Virus record (IMG/VR): IMGVR_UViG_3300043409_001427
Location: 18,104 to 82,103 of that record
DNA from: a virus
DNA: 64,000 bases
Direction: 5' to 3' (one strand)
Shown here: positions 10,301 through 20,005 of the stretch, piece by piece
Layout: every line of letters starts with the position of its first letter
Numbering within the stretch: the stretch's first letter is position 1
Notes under the pieces: generated by a model
Told to the model about the DNA's origin: nothing
The model's database searches: none
Seen by the model: the letters and a program-made list of their open reading frames with translations, nothing else
Translations under genes and position numbers: made by a program

Positions 10301-13300
10301 CCGTTTTTTCGGTAATCAGCGGCGTTCCTGAGGATATAGTAATTGTACCTGCATTATCCGATACTGTATACGAATAGACAGCATTTTCTGCACCCACTAA
10401 TACAAGTTTTGTAGTTGCGTTCCTTTCAACAAATATGCTAGAACCAAATTTAGTTACAGAATCTGTATTAGGACTATTAATATACGCAGTAGTTTTTACA
10501 ATTAATGATCTTGAATCTATTGCGTCAATTTGTACAATCCCCTGATTAGAGAATGCAAGTGGTGCTCCGGCAAAGATTGTGCCATAATTGGATCCTGTAA
10601 ATGGAATATCATCATAAACAATAACAGATCCAAACCCAGACGGTTGGTTAAGATAGTCGGCACCAAATCTATATTTTACTAACGGCCCAAAGGTTCCATT
10701 ACTGTCAGTGTCATACACCCAAATATTTCCATATTGAGCTCCTCTATAATTATCAGGAGATCCGACAACGACTATATTACTGCCCTTTCGTTGACTAATT
10801 GCAGAGCCTAGGTGAGGCTCTGCAGGAATACCCAATTCAACATACGATGTAGAAGAATAATTGTTTATTTTTTCATACACTTCCCAAGATCCAGAATTGT
10901 CAATCCAATATTTTGTTCCGGCTGGCAGTCTGTATAACTCTTGGTCAGACGGTAAGTTATCAAAACTAGATAATCTTGCACTGGCAAATACATACAACTG
11001 CCCTGGTGATAGTAACTCAGCATCTCGAATATTTGCTAGTGAACTTGCAACTGTGAAACGATTGGCGGAAGGTATTGCTATTACTGTGTGAATACCATTC
11101 ACTTGTTCGTTAAATTGGCTAACTCCAATAATCTGTCCAACTGATAAGTTGTGAGGATATTGAGAAGTAAATGTTATCGACTTAGCTGGTTCTGCAACAA
11201 ATACACCAATCAGCAATGCAGGGTTATATGTGTACCTAAGTACATCCCAAGATCCATCTTTCTTAAATCCTACCCATACTGTATTACCATCCTTTAATTG
11301 GTTGCTGTTAGCAATGTCCAACAAGCTGTCTTCATTGTACGCAGTCGCAGTAACATCAACTGACCTTACATACCCCGAATGTTGTAACAATAATATATCT
11401 TCAGTTGAAGTGGTATTAAATGTGTTTGCAGGATTGTAATTAGGAGGACTAATCGTTAAATTAGATGATAATGTATAATGAATTAAATCGTTTGCCGAAG
11501 CTGCCGGAACTTCCGAAACAAATTTAATAATTTGTGGATTTTCTAAAAAGGTTCCTTCAATCAACGGAGTTTCTATTTCTTGGTAAGTAGGAAAGGACCC
11601 AAAATTTCCAACTCTAAAGGCCCATTCTTCATTGTAAGAAATGTTACCCCTTAATACAGATGAACTAGCCTTGGCTAATTTAGAAATTGCATTTTGAGTT
11701 CCTTTTTCTCTAATAAACCCTTGATAAAATTTGTACTGAGATATAGTGTTAGGAAAAATATTATTTAGATAAACTCGAGGTGTATAGCCAGTAAGGTGTT
11801 GGCTCAGCCGTTGTTGCCCTTCATCAAAGTTATCAGAATCTAAACTGTAGAAATCTTCAAACTGGCTTATCTTATAATCAAAGTTTGGCAACAGAGCAGG
11901 CTCTGGTTTCTTATCTAGTACGGCCCATTGATTAAAATCAAAAGAAGATCGTCGTTCAATGTTTCTTATAGCAGAATAATATTTTCCATTAAATCGAACC
12001 GTCGTTCCGGCAGTGTAGGGTGTGTTAGGAACCCAATCAACTATTTCGGCGGTATCGTAAACAAATCCGGGACTAAAATAATCCCCGTTCCAATTTGCGG
12101 TTCTAAAGCCCACAAGTTTAATACGGCGTTGACGGCTTCCGGTTTCTAATTTATAAATTACATCATTAAAAATAGTGTTATTATCAAAAATAATTACATG
12201 TTCTTTCTGGACTAAATTTAATTGAATAAAATATATGCCGTCTGAATTAGGAGCGGTAGCGATTGTACAGGTCCCGTCATCTCTTGAAATATTTAAATCA
12301 GTTTTTAGAAATACAGACTTGTCTGCTCGTAACACTTCATAAGACTGAAACAAATTGTCAACAACTGCATTTGAACTCTTATAAACTACTTTATCAGAAA
12401 ATGGACTTAATGTAATAATACTCCCAGTGGCCCATGGTTGTGTAGACCAAAATAGGAACTCTTTGGCACTAAGATTCCAATCTAGAACTGAATCAAGATC
12501 TATATTATACTCAGAAAAAACAAATCCCCTGCTTTCAAGCCATCGACCATACCCAATAATAACATCGTAGATTTCCTGGATGCTAGAAAATGTGGTTCCG
12601 TACTCAATAGGAGTTACTGTAGATTCAAATGCCACTGCAACTTGCACAGAGGCGCCACCCTCAGTGGGCAGTCTTGGTACCTTTTGAAAATACTCAACAT
12701 TAAACACATTGCCTGCTCGGTGTCCAACTTTGGTTACATAAAAATCACTACCGTATTGTACATACTGACCTGTTTTATAAAAGTTGCCAACCGGAGCAGA
12801 CGATGCTGAAGTTGTATCGACAGAATTTAATCCGGTAGCACTAGCTGTTCTCGACGGCGCCCATACTACATAAGACACTGTCTCGCCGCCTACTGTGATA
12901 AATGTAGTTCCAAGATTTCTTATAGGTTTAAATATATTAAAATACCCCGATCTATCATATCCGGAAATATTATAACCACTCCGCGTTCTCTCAATGATCA
13001 TCCCGGAAGCAGTAACTGATAATATAGGATTTCCTACATTTAATCGCAATTTATAATTTTGAGACGGTAATATAGAACCAGGAGAAGTACTTGTTGGTGC
13101 GTAGGCATCAACAATTATTTGCAATGTATCTTTATCAGCAAACCCATTTAACTTGTAAATTAAATTATAACTTGCATAAGTTAGATCTTGCCTTAAATTT
13201 TTAATATAATCTTTATCTTCTTGCATTCCTATTTCAGAAAGGAATACACTATACCCGCTAGTCTGAGTTTTATTTTCGTTGTGAATAAACATCTCTGCTA

Positions 13301-16300
13301 ACTGTGGGAACTTCTTGTTAGAAGTATGGATCCACTGATTTGCTGAATTTTTCTTAATCCTACTGGTATCATACATTAATGCGGCATACCTTGCAGGCTT
13401 AGTTAATGCCATTGCTTTTTGCATGGTAAATGGAAAATAACTACTACGATGCCATGCTACTTTTACAGGACTACGCTCATCAATCTGCCAATCAAGTTGC
13501 TTGCTTTCATCTGTCATTCCAGTAATCAACGCTTCGGGACTCAGTAAATTGCCACTACTATCTACAGGAATGATGTTATTAAAACCATTAGAACGAACGA
13601 ACAACGGATTTACAACACCGTTAACTCGACCATGTTGAATATCGGACCACATTACTAGATTACCACCAGTGTACGGAGCAGGTCCGTATAGGTCCTCCCA
13701 CCAATTTGGTTTTTCCGATAGTCCCAACATTTCCCAAGGACATGTATGAGGACGCTCGGTATCATATAGTTTGTCTAGTATACCCCTCCAACTTCCATTA
13801 AAGGTTATTCCAGTTGATATATTTCTAGTGTTATAAAAATTCCAAGTTTTTGAATTATTAGGATCAAATGTAGTATTTGGAATTGGTTTTAATCCAAACT
13901 TTGCTGTCCAAGTTGAAAAATCACGAGAGGTAATAGTGTTAAAATAATTGCCGCCATACCCGTCCGGCATACTTCTCCATGGGCGTTGTCTAATTGAGTC
14001 AATAGCTAAGATATCATCTCTATACTCAACCTTGATATTATTATAAATCCTTTTTTCTAATTCAAGTATAATCGCATCCCTATAGTCTTCGTAGGCTATT
14101 ATGATACTACCATCATGTCCTTGGATCACCGTTTGGGGAGTTGCATATACATCGTCAACAAAGATGTCAGGTTTGAATTTAGAATATAACCCTAATTTAG
14201 TAGGAGTAGGTGGTATGTAGCAACCTTCGGTATCTTTGTATTCATTTATAACTAGCTCATCGCCGACTTCTAACGGTACTAATATTTCTACACTGTCAAT
14301 AGTACTATCAAATAGGTAATCAGTGCCGTGAAGTAATTGTTCGCCGTCTAAATAAACATAGATAGCCTTTAACGAAAGGTTAGTTAAATTAAAACTATCA
14401 GTTGACAATGGATAAATTGTGTTATTTGAATTTGTTACTATCCAAGTTTTAGAATGTTCCGGGGTTCCGTAACCTGCCATATCTGTTAGATAGTAAGGAT
14501 CCTGACTAGATTTATACTGATTTAACTCAGTTAAAATTTGATCTACGGCGGCGCTTGCAGATAACTGATCGCTAACTTGTAGCATCTTGTTTAAAAATGC
14601 TAGTTTAAAATTATTATAATTTTCAGCAGACTTGTCTATCGCATTAATCAGATCAGTTTCTCTACCTCCCAAAAACATCTGTGCAAACGATAACGGATTT
14701 GAACTTGAAATTAGTTTAGTTCCAAGGTTAGAAAAATCTTCACGATCTCTTAAATTTCCATCATAGTCCTCTATTCGATTAGTCATCGATAGCACATGTT
14801 CAGTTAATTCACTAATCGTAAATTTTTCTACAATGCCATTTAATGGATTATTTGTTAACCCAAGAGGTTCTTCATAATAACTTGTGATGCCTGTAGCAGT
14901 TGACGCCAATACCGGTATTTCATATACTGATGTTTCTACCCAAGAATTCTTAAGTTGATTGTCAATCTTAATAAATCCAATATTTGAATTGATATTATAA
15001 CTAGGAACACCGATTTGACTAAGGACAATTGTTTCAATAGCTAGGTTGTTATCAAATAATATACTGCCAATTGCATTTAAATTCTTATACGCAATAGGAA
15101 ATCCTAGATAGGGATCATCGTTACCGGTACCCGCAGTGTAACTAAAAATTTTGTTACCACTAAAGTTACTTAGATAATAATTTTTATCTGAATAACTGTT
15201 TCCGTTTTCGTCAAACAGATCAAATAATGGAGATTGATTAAGTGTATCTCTTTGCTGAGAACTGACCCAGATCGTTCCATCAAACCGCCAATCAGTGCTA
15301 TTATTTTCATCCCCTAATAAAATAGTAACTGTAGCATCGGTTAGAGGATCATAATCATAAGCAGGTTGTAAGGTTAAAGTTCTAACCCCTTGAATAAAAA
15401 CAAAGTGAATCTCAAATATCTTTCCTTTCACATTGGGGTCGTCAATGGCATTAAAAATAACTCGATGTCCCTCTTCTAACTCAATTCCATCAACATAGGT
15501 TGCCATAGTAGTACCGGCAATTGTATCAAATGGATCCGTCGTGCTAGTGTCAAGAAGATCAACTGGATCAATACCAACTGTTCCAAAATTAAACAATTTA
15601 ATATTAGGCTTAAATTCAATAATAGGGCGTTGGGCTCTATTCTGAGAAAAGTCTGGTTCTACTCCGTTAACTAATGCGCTTGTCCGTATTACATCCTTAT
15701 GAACCCATCGGTTGTATCGACTCCACGGATTAAGGTCGGTGCTGGCTCGATTAATTGTTACATATTCTGCATACAGTATTGGTAATTCTCTATCATTATC
15801 AAATGGTAGAGTATCAAATCCGTAAGAATCAAATCCGTCCGGATAAGAACTCATAAATTTTTCGGAAACTAATAACCGATCTAACGGAATTAATTTAATA
15901 CTGGTTCCAACACCTTCTACGAAAAAGGCCCGATTATGGTATGTGTCATTAACTTCTTGACCTAAAAATTCTAACATCATACCATTTGACAGATTAATTA
16001 AAGTGCTAGTTCCCGTAGTTGTTAACACTTCTACCGATGCATTAACTTGTCCTTCAATTTCTGTTTCAACATCTAAGTATTCGGTTGTTACAGATAACAC
16101 TTCAGGACCTTGAGGCATCCAATAGTAATTTTGATAGTTAACTAATTTGTCCCAATCAATATGCGGAGTATATGAATAGGCCTCTGTTCTAAATAGATAA
16201 TCTAAATTATCAATATTTGCACCCTTAGATTTTAGTGCATTTAAAAGGTCATCATATCCTTGTACAGTTTTTATATTTTCTAAATTATCATATATAATAA

Positions 16301-16517
16301 ATGCAGGAGATAATTGATAAGGGTTACTATTAGAAATATAAATATCGGCTGTTGAATTATATGTAGGGGTTAGTGTTGAACCTACATATCCATCTAATCT
16401 TTCTAGTTGGGGTTTTTGTATAAGTTGGTCAAGGGTACTTGTTAAGAATTTTTTATTTCTTTCAGTTTTTAAAAATTCAGGTAATAGACTAACTGCGCTA
16501 ATTTTTTTATCTGCCAT
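4395..16517 (-). CDS. Giant 4040-residue tail structural protein with FG-GAP-like propeller
   Basis: The largest gene here. The N-terminus (SAVSLLPEFLKTERNKKFL, LDGYVGSTLTPTY, NLDYLFR, HIDWDKLVNYQNYYWMP, residues 8-135) is of the type found in very large virion structural proteins encoded after gp6 in marine T4-like phages. Near residue 1490, WVPNTPYTAGTTVRFNGKYY resembles a carbohydrate-binding (CBM5/12-like) motif. Residues about 1900-2270 contain six or seven FG-GAP-like blades (IVVVGSPDN, IFAGAPLAF, LVLVGAENA, LFVSSPTEV, LAISATG, ICVGFPALDN), each with a GNIWVYD or GKVFVYK-like strand, suggesting a beta-propeller. Near 3005, INEVKPYHTQIREF is another conserved-looking patch. Start has a good AAGGATC spacer and lies six bases from the gp6 stop. 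Likely part of the baseplate periphery or a receptor-binding fibre; no catalytic motif seen. Confidence 0.85.
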   Translation of the reverse strand: MADKKISAVSLLPEFLKTERNKKFLTSTLDQLIQKPQLERLDGYVGSTLTPTYNSTADIYISNSNPYQLSPAFIIYDNLENIKTVQGYDDLLNALKSKGANIDNLDYLFRTEAYSYTPHIDWDKLVNYQNYYWMPQGPEVLSVTTEYLDVETEIEGQVNASVEVLTTTGTSTLINLSNGMMLEFLGQEVNDTYHNRAFFVEGVGTSIKLIPLDRLLVSEKFMSSYPDGFDSYGFDTLPFDNDRELPILYAEYVTINRASTDLNPWSRYNRWVHKDVIRTSALVNGVEPDFSQNRAQRPIIEFKPNIKLFNFGTVGIDPVDLLDTSTTDPFDTIAGTTMATYVDGIELEEGHRVIFNAIDDPNVKGKIFEIHFVFIQGVRTLTLQPAYDYDPLTDATVTILLGDENNSTDWRFDGTIWVSSQQRDTLNQSPLFDLFDENGNSYSDKNYYLSNFSGNKIFSYTAGTGNDDPYLGFPIAYKNLNAIGSILFDNNLAIETIVLSQIGVPSYNINSNIGFIKIDNQLKNSWVETSVYEIPVLASTATGITSYYEEPLGLTNNPLNGIVEKFTISELTEHVLSMTNRIEDYDGNLRDREDFSNLGTKLISSSNPLSFAQMFLGGRETDLINAIDKSAENYNNFKLAFLNKMLQVSDQLSASAAVDQILTELNQYKSSQDPYYLTDMAGYGTPEHSKTWIVTNSNNTIYPLSTDSFNLTNLSLKAIYVYLDGEQLLHGTDYLFDSTIDSVEILVPLEVGDELVINEYKDTEGCYIPPTPTKLGLYSKFKPDIFVDDVYATPQTVIQGHDGSIIIAYEDYRDAIILELEKRIYNNIKVEYRDDILAIDSIRQRPWRSMPDGYGGNYFNTITSRDFSTWTAKFGLKPIPNTTFDPNNSKTWNFYNTRNISTGITFNGSWRGILDKLYDTERPHTCPWEMLGLSEKPNWWEDLYGPAPYTGGNLVMWSDIQHGRVNGVVNPLFVRSNGFNNIIPVDSSGNLLSPEALITGMTDESKQLDWQIDERSPVKVAWHRSSYFPFTMQKAMALTKPARYAALMYDTSRIKKNSANQWIHTSNKKFPQLAEMFIHNENKTQTSGYSVFLSEIGMQEDKDYIKNLRQDLTYASYNLIYKLNGFADKDTLQIIVDAYAPTSTSPGSILPSQNYKLRLNVGNPILSVTASGMIIERTRSGYNISGYDRSGYFNIFKPIRNLGTTFITVGGETVSYVVWAPSRTASATGLNSVDTTSASSAPVGNFYKTGQYVQYGSDFYVTKVGHRAGNVFNVEYFQKVPRLPTEGGASVQVAVAFESTVTPIEYGTTFSSIQEIYDVIIGYGRWLESRGFVFSEYNIDLDSVLDWNLSAKEFLFWSTQPWATGSIITLSPFSDKVVYKSSNAVVDNLFQSYEVLRADKSVFLKTDLNISRDDGTCTIATAPNSDGIYFIQLNLVQKEHVIIFDNNTIFNDVIYKLETGSRQRRIKLVGFRTANWNGDYFSPGFVYDTAEIVDWVPNTPYTAGTTVRFNGKYYSAIRNIERRSSFDFNQWAVLDKKPEPALLPNFDYKISQFEDFYSLDSDNFDEGQQRLSQHLTGYTPRVYLNNIFPNTISQYKFYQGFIREKGTQNAISKLAKASSSVLRGNISYNEEWAFRVGNFGSFPTYQEIETPLIEGTFLENPQIIKFVSEVPAASANDLIHYTLSSNLTISPPNYNPANTFNTTSTEDILLLQHSGYVRSVDVTATAYNEDSLLDIANSNQLKDGNTVWVGFKKDGSWDVLRYTYNPALLIGVFVAEPAKSITFTSQYPHNLSVGQIIGVSQFNEQVNGIHTVIAIPSANRFTVASSLANIRDAELLSPGQLYVFASARLSSFDNLPSDQELYRLPAGTKYWIDNSGSWEVYEKINNYSSTSYVELGIPAEPHLGSAISQRKGSNIVVVGSPDNYRGAQYGNIWVYDTDSNGTFGPLVKYRFGADYLNQPSGFGSVIVYDDIPFTGSNYGTIFAGAPLAFSNQGIVQIDAIDSRSLIVKTTAYINSPNTDSVTKFGSSIFVERNATTKLVLVGAENAVYSYTVSDNAGTITISSGTPLITEKTVNAIAGTDNASFIAVGLAGTVEIYNKSLTKILTLTGSDSKFGTALSMSPLGEYLFVSSPTEVNDDYSLGKVFVYKNSNGTFVLDQTITNPVIGEGMEFGIVIDVTESTDMLAISATGIQHTLPTTFDNSLMTFDGGITKIKGTETGSGSVYLYQRSDSRFVYGQELSDAYIYSTPGTNYGSSLTVDDTMICVGFPALDNSNADSGFLKFERTSSEKYPWDKIVTQDDFVDTTYLKRIALINTEEEQIIEYLDIYDPLKGKVPGIAEQELSFKLVSDPAIYSIGVAGTNNDTEKNWLDEYVGKLWWDLSTAKYIWYEQGDLEYRKNNWGKLFPGATIDIYEWVRSTLLPSEWASQSDTSSGLSQGISGQPKFPDNSVISVKQVYDSVTNSYSNVYYYWVKNKVLVPDRKDRRISAYAVASAIADPTAYGLRFISIIDKDAIMLSNLGNVPVDSKISINIAKDLEITTTPRHTQWILLKEDSDEDMPPAIFEKKLLDSLLGHDELGNLVPNPELSDRVRYGLGVRPQQTLFKDRMEALRNLVEFSNNVLLTVPITNNYSFKNLNAQEEIPNKHLNEYDHLVEDNSALEIISTAGFERGSINCIVDENGSVASVTIAEPGFGYGTENPIKDITGTVIGYEGPVLTEISNDTVFDNGSTTFDSQLTSFKDSTINSYGSGLRIQTMVDAQGQFIHASVITGGKNFASGFTFKTRPHTVFVQSDDTYNGKWTRYEWDYVELTWVRAHTQSFNTTLYWDYIDWTSTDYKSYQIYSAVVGSPYELSEISLRPNEYVKVNNGGDGNYIVLNKLENGVRGTYGPEYDIVFKQNGTIQINSSIWDVKNSGLGWDYLNTYDETLWDQTPDTEIRYIFTALKNDIFINELKSKWNLLFFTAVRYALTEQKMLDWAFKTSFISVINTAGDLTQPPVYKLQDSAFYESYINEVKPYHTQIREFTNKYSVTEKSNTEVVEQDRTTSVTMKFDRITSMSESGEFGTSDMFIANGVATEFLLNWVPNANKSSITVRVDGRLYLSSEFTIRYFTDLYNGYHKKYANLVFFDEEPIANGSVITISYEKSADLISASDRLLSYYTATSGMVGLDLGQLMYGVDYPGTVVGGQTFYDPRGGIYLDSIVQGGDWQDGVLNSALGVAPNDIIIDGQSGFLTAEAGYAPEENVPGLVVDSLGINVFTRGSSGPAIIYSAKFDTVVSVDTTSYVLSRLPSTIAAISVICNGVELAYTTNELGYDEPYYNLDWDTATLTIPAQSSLGELGYTIVGIGGGSGDAETWGIIDKHIYFAGTETNLIVETVVDFNMIVDSYVTVNGINLEEVVSSSEYGYMLSQTTSTGKCIINLYNLPVSDNHVVQAWFFDESHDYFNEIREQTFIIDSTSTNYPLTLMYPPGISGPQSAQTIVEITDSIGTRRLLAPETDYYTIETTSTGATFNVSLTNIFTEYLSETTIVVYNNGEIVPFAYSLGVVTVNTTTYVGDTVAIETLLPDVVGVANTLTDYAYDYRVDGTELFIAPGAQVPNSDMIESASIRVITYTNHDGLLMHTEKFNGDPNRRFQMSRPVIDDRYVWVTLFKSLGDGLPLQSYPLINSYDFTVLEDNKTVEISDSWVIDPSDFVEIISFISQDVPAELIGYRIFNDMLGGITFTRLSAENSTYLTRNLAVDDDVIYVGDTSVLSPPIEEENIPGIIYINGERIEFTDYTSTTITAFRRGTLGTGPANLYPAGTSVVDQGHWQEIESIENTYIQNTFTSSSTYTYGISTSTELVYYPGTDDLVRSDGITLSVSSDPLAMLESHHLTSNINGKDQVDVYYGGRLLRKAGIYLHDPAVSYDSVPVNHLLGNRTNSSLLPTGVSIGASCRLTSNNEIWTFVGTRSEPGATPGWVYSGTKFLPEEFSINVAGQSIMLNNEVLNVADDVQLTIIKKEFAVTDEWNDKISLFETVPLLDSTSTIATFLKERPAELPNAPIKMA

Positions 16518-16522
16518 GATCC

Positions 16523-19500
16523 TTATCCAACATTAATAAGTGTTGTATTCAATTGTTGTGCTGTGATTGCATCAATCACTGCGATATCCGATGCTCTAGC
16601 ACCGCTAATAAAAATTTCATTACTTTGACATGCTACTTCATATAGGCTACCAAAGTTATTAGCGGTGGGTACTATCACAAAGTTAGTTACATCAGGAGTT
16701 AATAAATTCATTATGTAAGTTGACAATTCACTAAAGTAAAAACTTTGGCCAAAGTCCCATTTTTCTAAAGTAAAGAAGTCATTAATTCCGGCAAGTATCT
16801 TAGAAATAATTTCGTTATTACTTAGAGTACTTGCTGAATTTTTAACTACTTTAAACCTTGCTTGTAAATTCGTAGGAGCAGATGTTCCAAATAATACTTT
16901 ATACTTAACCGGTTGATAAATTATTTCATCGCTAATAGATTTAATTGGTTCTAAATCTCTTGAATAATTATTTTCTAGAGATTGGCTTGATGGAGACATT
17001 GGTTCAGAACCATTCCCAGTTAATAACCAGTTTCTAAAACTTTGATCATACTCAAAGGTTAACATATAAACATCAATTAAATTGCTCTTACTAGGATCAA
17101 TCCTGTATTCTTCACCGCTGTTATGTTGGTAATGAAAGCTCAATTCTTCACGCCCCTGATAAGCAAAGTAGGAAGGAGCCAATACAAATTCATTAAACTC
17201 ATCCACGGTCTTTACAGTATTACTATCTATAAAATAATATAAGAATTCGGCATCCGGGCTTCCACTATAGTAGGTGTTGGCAGCATTTTCTGTTTCAAAG
17301 ACCAAATAATCATTAGAGCTAACAGGAGAAGCACCCATTCCGTCAGTAGTGAATTTAAATAGGGTATAACCGTCTGCGGTTCCGTTGGTATAATTACCAA
17401 CGATAATGTCAAATATATCAGGATCAATTATCTGCCCAATTGTTCCACTATCTTGATGGTTATAAAAACTTACTTCAACTCTAGACGGATCAACATATCC
17501 ATCAAGTTCAATTATAGGGCCATCTATTTGCCATACACAATCTTTTCCAATTGGGGAGGTAGACCCAGTAATGGTATTAATTCCTAATACATTAATTTTA
17601 TCTCGTATAACCGTATTATTTGTAAAATCAAAATTTACATCATTTTTATCTACATAGAAACCGGTCTGGTTTACACTCTGGAACATATATCGGGCCTGCC
17701 TATACAATACCTTATACTCAAATCCTTGCCAAGTAAATGCGACCATCCAACTTGAGTCTTTATTAGTGTTTGAAATGTCGCCTTCATTATCAAAGCTAAA
17801 TTTTTCAACTAAATTTAAATTAGTATCTTCAATGATTTTCCAAGAACGAGTAGTACTGTCAAATCTAATTCCAAAATTGCGCTGTGTTAAGCATAAGTTA
17901 ACGATATTATTTTCAAATGCGTACGACAGTGTTTTAATAAACGCAGGAATAATCTCAATTGGTATAGCACCCTGTCCGGGACGATTTCCTAGTATAATTG
18001 GGCCAGTACCGTCACTTAAATTTCCAGTACCTACATTAGATCCATCGCCGACGACTTGTATTACAGTACTCCATACATGATCAGAAGTCTTGCTTGATGG
18101 TGCTGGAACAATTTTACCATTAGGTAGAAAATACTGAGGATCTCCACTTAGTGTATTAGGTGCTAAAAATTTAATCATTGCGCCCGGTGTTATATATTTT
18201 AAAGAATTAGAAACATAAGAACCAACTGACTGCGGTTCATTAATGGCTAGTGAATTATTCTTAGAATAAAAATATCCGCGACCTTGGCCGGCAACGACAT
18301 TAGAAGAATTCCATTGATAATTTATATTTTCTAAATTTGAATTTAATATTACAGGTTTCCCAGATCTATATTTGTCATGATAATAAGTTAGTAAAGAATT
18401 ATTTGAAAAAATAGGTTCTAGTTGTTTTTTGATTACTGAAAAAATATCATTTTTAGAATAATAAGAAAAACTAAAATTATTTTCAGTAAGTTCTTTAAAA
18501 ATAATACCATCAGTTCCAAAGATATTAGTAGAACTGTACTTTCCACTAACATCACTTAATTCAAAATATTTACTAACTCCGCTACTTTCCCTATTAATAC
18601 TCTTAACTTTTAATATGTTAGAAGTTAATGTTAATGGAGCGATATTATAGTCTTCACCGGTAACCATCCTGTTTTGTAGATAGTATGTTTGCGGGGCATT
18701 TCTCTGTATACTAGCATTAGATTCAGTACCTGAACTATTACTAACGGTATCCTGCAGAGCAAGTGTGACTGTTAATATGTGACTCTGCCCGCTTTTATTA
18801 GAATACGGAATATCAAGAGACACTCCAGCCAATTGCTCAGATTTAATTGAATAAGACAATCCGTTGCTTTGTCGATAAAACAATACGAAGTTTCCTTTGG
18901 GTAAATCTCCAAAATTACCATCCGAAAAGTTTAAATCAACTTGGTCGCCGTCTCTATTTGTGATACTATATGTTTTTCTAATACTACTATTCAAACTATT
19001 GAATATGATATTATTTCCTACTAATGCCGGTATTTTAGTCCAAGTGTCTGATGGATACGAACCGTCAGTATCCAACTGCCATAACCAAACATCGGTGTCG
19101 TTAATATTAGAAACATTGATTCCAATAATTTCATTTGGTACAGGATTAGTAACCGAAAATGTGTTTACTCCTATCGAGCCTTGCTTAAACATCGCAAAGA
19201 ATCCCGTATTTGAACTGCCGGTGCCTTGATTATCATTTTGATAAACAATACTAAACATACCGTTAGGCTTGGGTGGAGATTCATATAGATAAGACTTTCC
19301 ACTAAATGTAGCTGGAACAATTTCAAAATTCATTGAAGTTCCGTTAATATTTTTTAAGAAGCTATAAACAGACACATCCTCGTTAGTTGTATCGAGTTGA
19401 TATTGCTCGGTTAATATTCCACTAATTACATTTCGGTCGTTAGGTCTTCCAAACACAGTTTCACCTACCATTGAAGAATTTAAAATACTAGTAAATTGAT

Positions 19501-19960
19501 CATACCAATTAGGATTTGATGTGTCATTCCATGCAATCGTTGTATTCGCTAAATTAATTCCCGAGCTGTCAATTACATTGTCAGTTGTACTAATTGCGGT
19601 CATTTTAAGAAGGCCAGTTGCGGCCCTATTTCTTTTTGGAACATAGCTTACTAACTGTGCGAGGCGCAAAATACTGTCTCGGCGTTTTGCTGTTTCAAGA
19701 AAATTCTCACGAGCATTTAGGTCAATACGGAAACTTAGATTTTGTCCTAGGTAAGCAATCACATCAACAAGTGCAATAAACTCACTACTGTCTATATAAT
19801 CATTAAAATCTTCGGGGTAGTTTTCCTGCAGATAAGAAATTAAAATCCTTCGAATGGTCTCAAAGTCGTAACTTTGGAAGTCGGCATTTCGAAAAGACTG
19901 ATAGATTTTAGTCCAATCTTCAGTAACTAGTAGTTTTGTATTTGTTGAAGGAATAGTCAT
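16523..19960 (-). CDS. 6: Baseplate wedge protein gp6
   Basis: Homologue of T4 gp6, which forms the inner ring of the baseplate by linking neighbouring wedges. The N-terminus is characteristic: EDWTKIYQSFRNADFQSYDF, IRRILISYLQENYPEDFNDY, DSSEFIALVDVIAYLGQNLSF, RIDLNARENFLETAKRRDS and LVSYVPKRN within the first 115 residues. At 1145 residues it is much longer than T4 gp6 (about 660), as in many marine relatives; the extra part is strand-rich and sits in the middle. The C-terminal region (FFTLEKWDFGQSFYFSELSTYIMN) is the usual dimerising end. Flanked by gp25 upstream and the giant tail protein downstream, the standard gp25-gp6 order. The 45-base gap before it carries a late-promoter-like octamer. 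Confidence 0.92.
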   Translation of the reverse strand: MTIPSTNTKLLVTEDWTKIYQSFRNADFQSYDFETIRRILISYLQENYPEDFNDYIDSSEFIALVDVIAYLGQNLSFRIDLNARENFLETAKRRDSILRLAQLVSYVPKRNRAATGLLKMTAISTTDNVIDSSGINLANTTIAWNDTSNPNWYDQFTSILNSSMVGETVFGRPNDRNVISGILTEQYQLDTTNEDVSVYSFLKNINGTSMNFEIVPATFSGKSYLYESPPKPNGMFSIVYQNDNQGTGSSNTGFFAMFKQGSIGVNTFSVTNPVPNEIIGINVSNINDTDVWLWQLDTDGSYPSDTWTKIPALVGNNIIFNSLNSSIRKTYSITNRDGDQVDLNFSDGNFGDLPKGNFVLFYRQSNGLSYSIKSEQLAGVSLDIPYSNKSGQSHILTVTLALQDTVSNSSGTESNASIQRNAPQTYYLQNRMVTGEDYNIAPLTLTSNILKVKSINRESSGVSKYFELSDVSGKYSSTNIFGTDGIIFKELTENNFSFSYYSKNDIFSVIKKQLEPIFSNNSLLTYYHDKYRSGKPVILNSNLENINYQWNSSNVVAGQGRGYFYSKNNSLAINEPQSVGSYVSNSLKYITPGAMIKFLAPNTLSGDPQYFLPNGKIVPAPSSKTSDHVWSTVIQVVGDGSNVGTGNLSDGTGPIILGNRPGQGAIPIEIIPAFIKTLSYAFENNIVNLCLTQRNFGIRFDSTTRSWKIIEDTNLNLVEKFSFDNEGDISNTNKDSSWMVAFTWQGFEYKVLYRQARYMFQSVNQTGFYVDKNDVNFDFTNNTVIRDKINVLGINTITGSTSPIGKDCVWQIDGPIIELDGYVDPSRVEVSFYNHQDSGTIGQIIDPDIFDIIVGNYTNGTADGYTLFKFTTDGMGASPVSSNDYLVFETENAANTYYSGSPDAEFLYYFIDSNTVKTVDEFNEFVLAPSYFAYQGREELSFHYQHNSGEEYRIDPSKSNLIDVYMLTFEYDQSFRNWLLTGNGSEPMSPSSQSLENNYSRDLEPIKSISDEIIYQPVKYKVLFGTSAPTNLQARFKVVKNSASTLSNNEIISKILAGINDFFTLEKWDFGQSFYFSELSTYIMNLLTPDVTNFVIVPTANNFGSLYEVACQSNEIFISGARASDIAVIDAITAQQLNTTLINVG

Positions 19961-19977
19961 AATTTTATTTTATACCT

Positions 19978-19985
19978 TATTTATT
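19978..19985 (-). promoter_or_regulatory. Late-promoter-like AATAAATA before gp6
   Basis: AATAAATA on the minus strand in the 45-base gap between gp25 and gp6. T4 geometry would give +1 at 19972, a 12-base leader of only A and T, leaving the AAGG at 19978-19975 outside the transcript. The gap is very A/T-rich, and a second TATAAAATA-like string follows, so the match could be chance. Confidence 0.35.
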
Positions 19986-20005
19986 TTATTCATTAACTGA
20001 GCATA

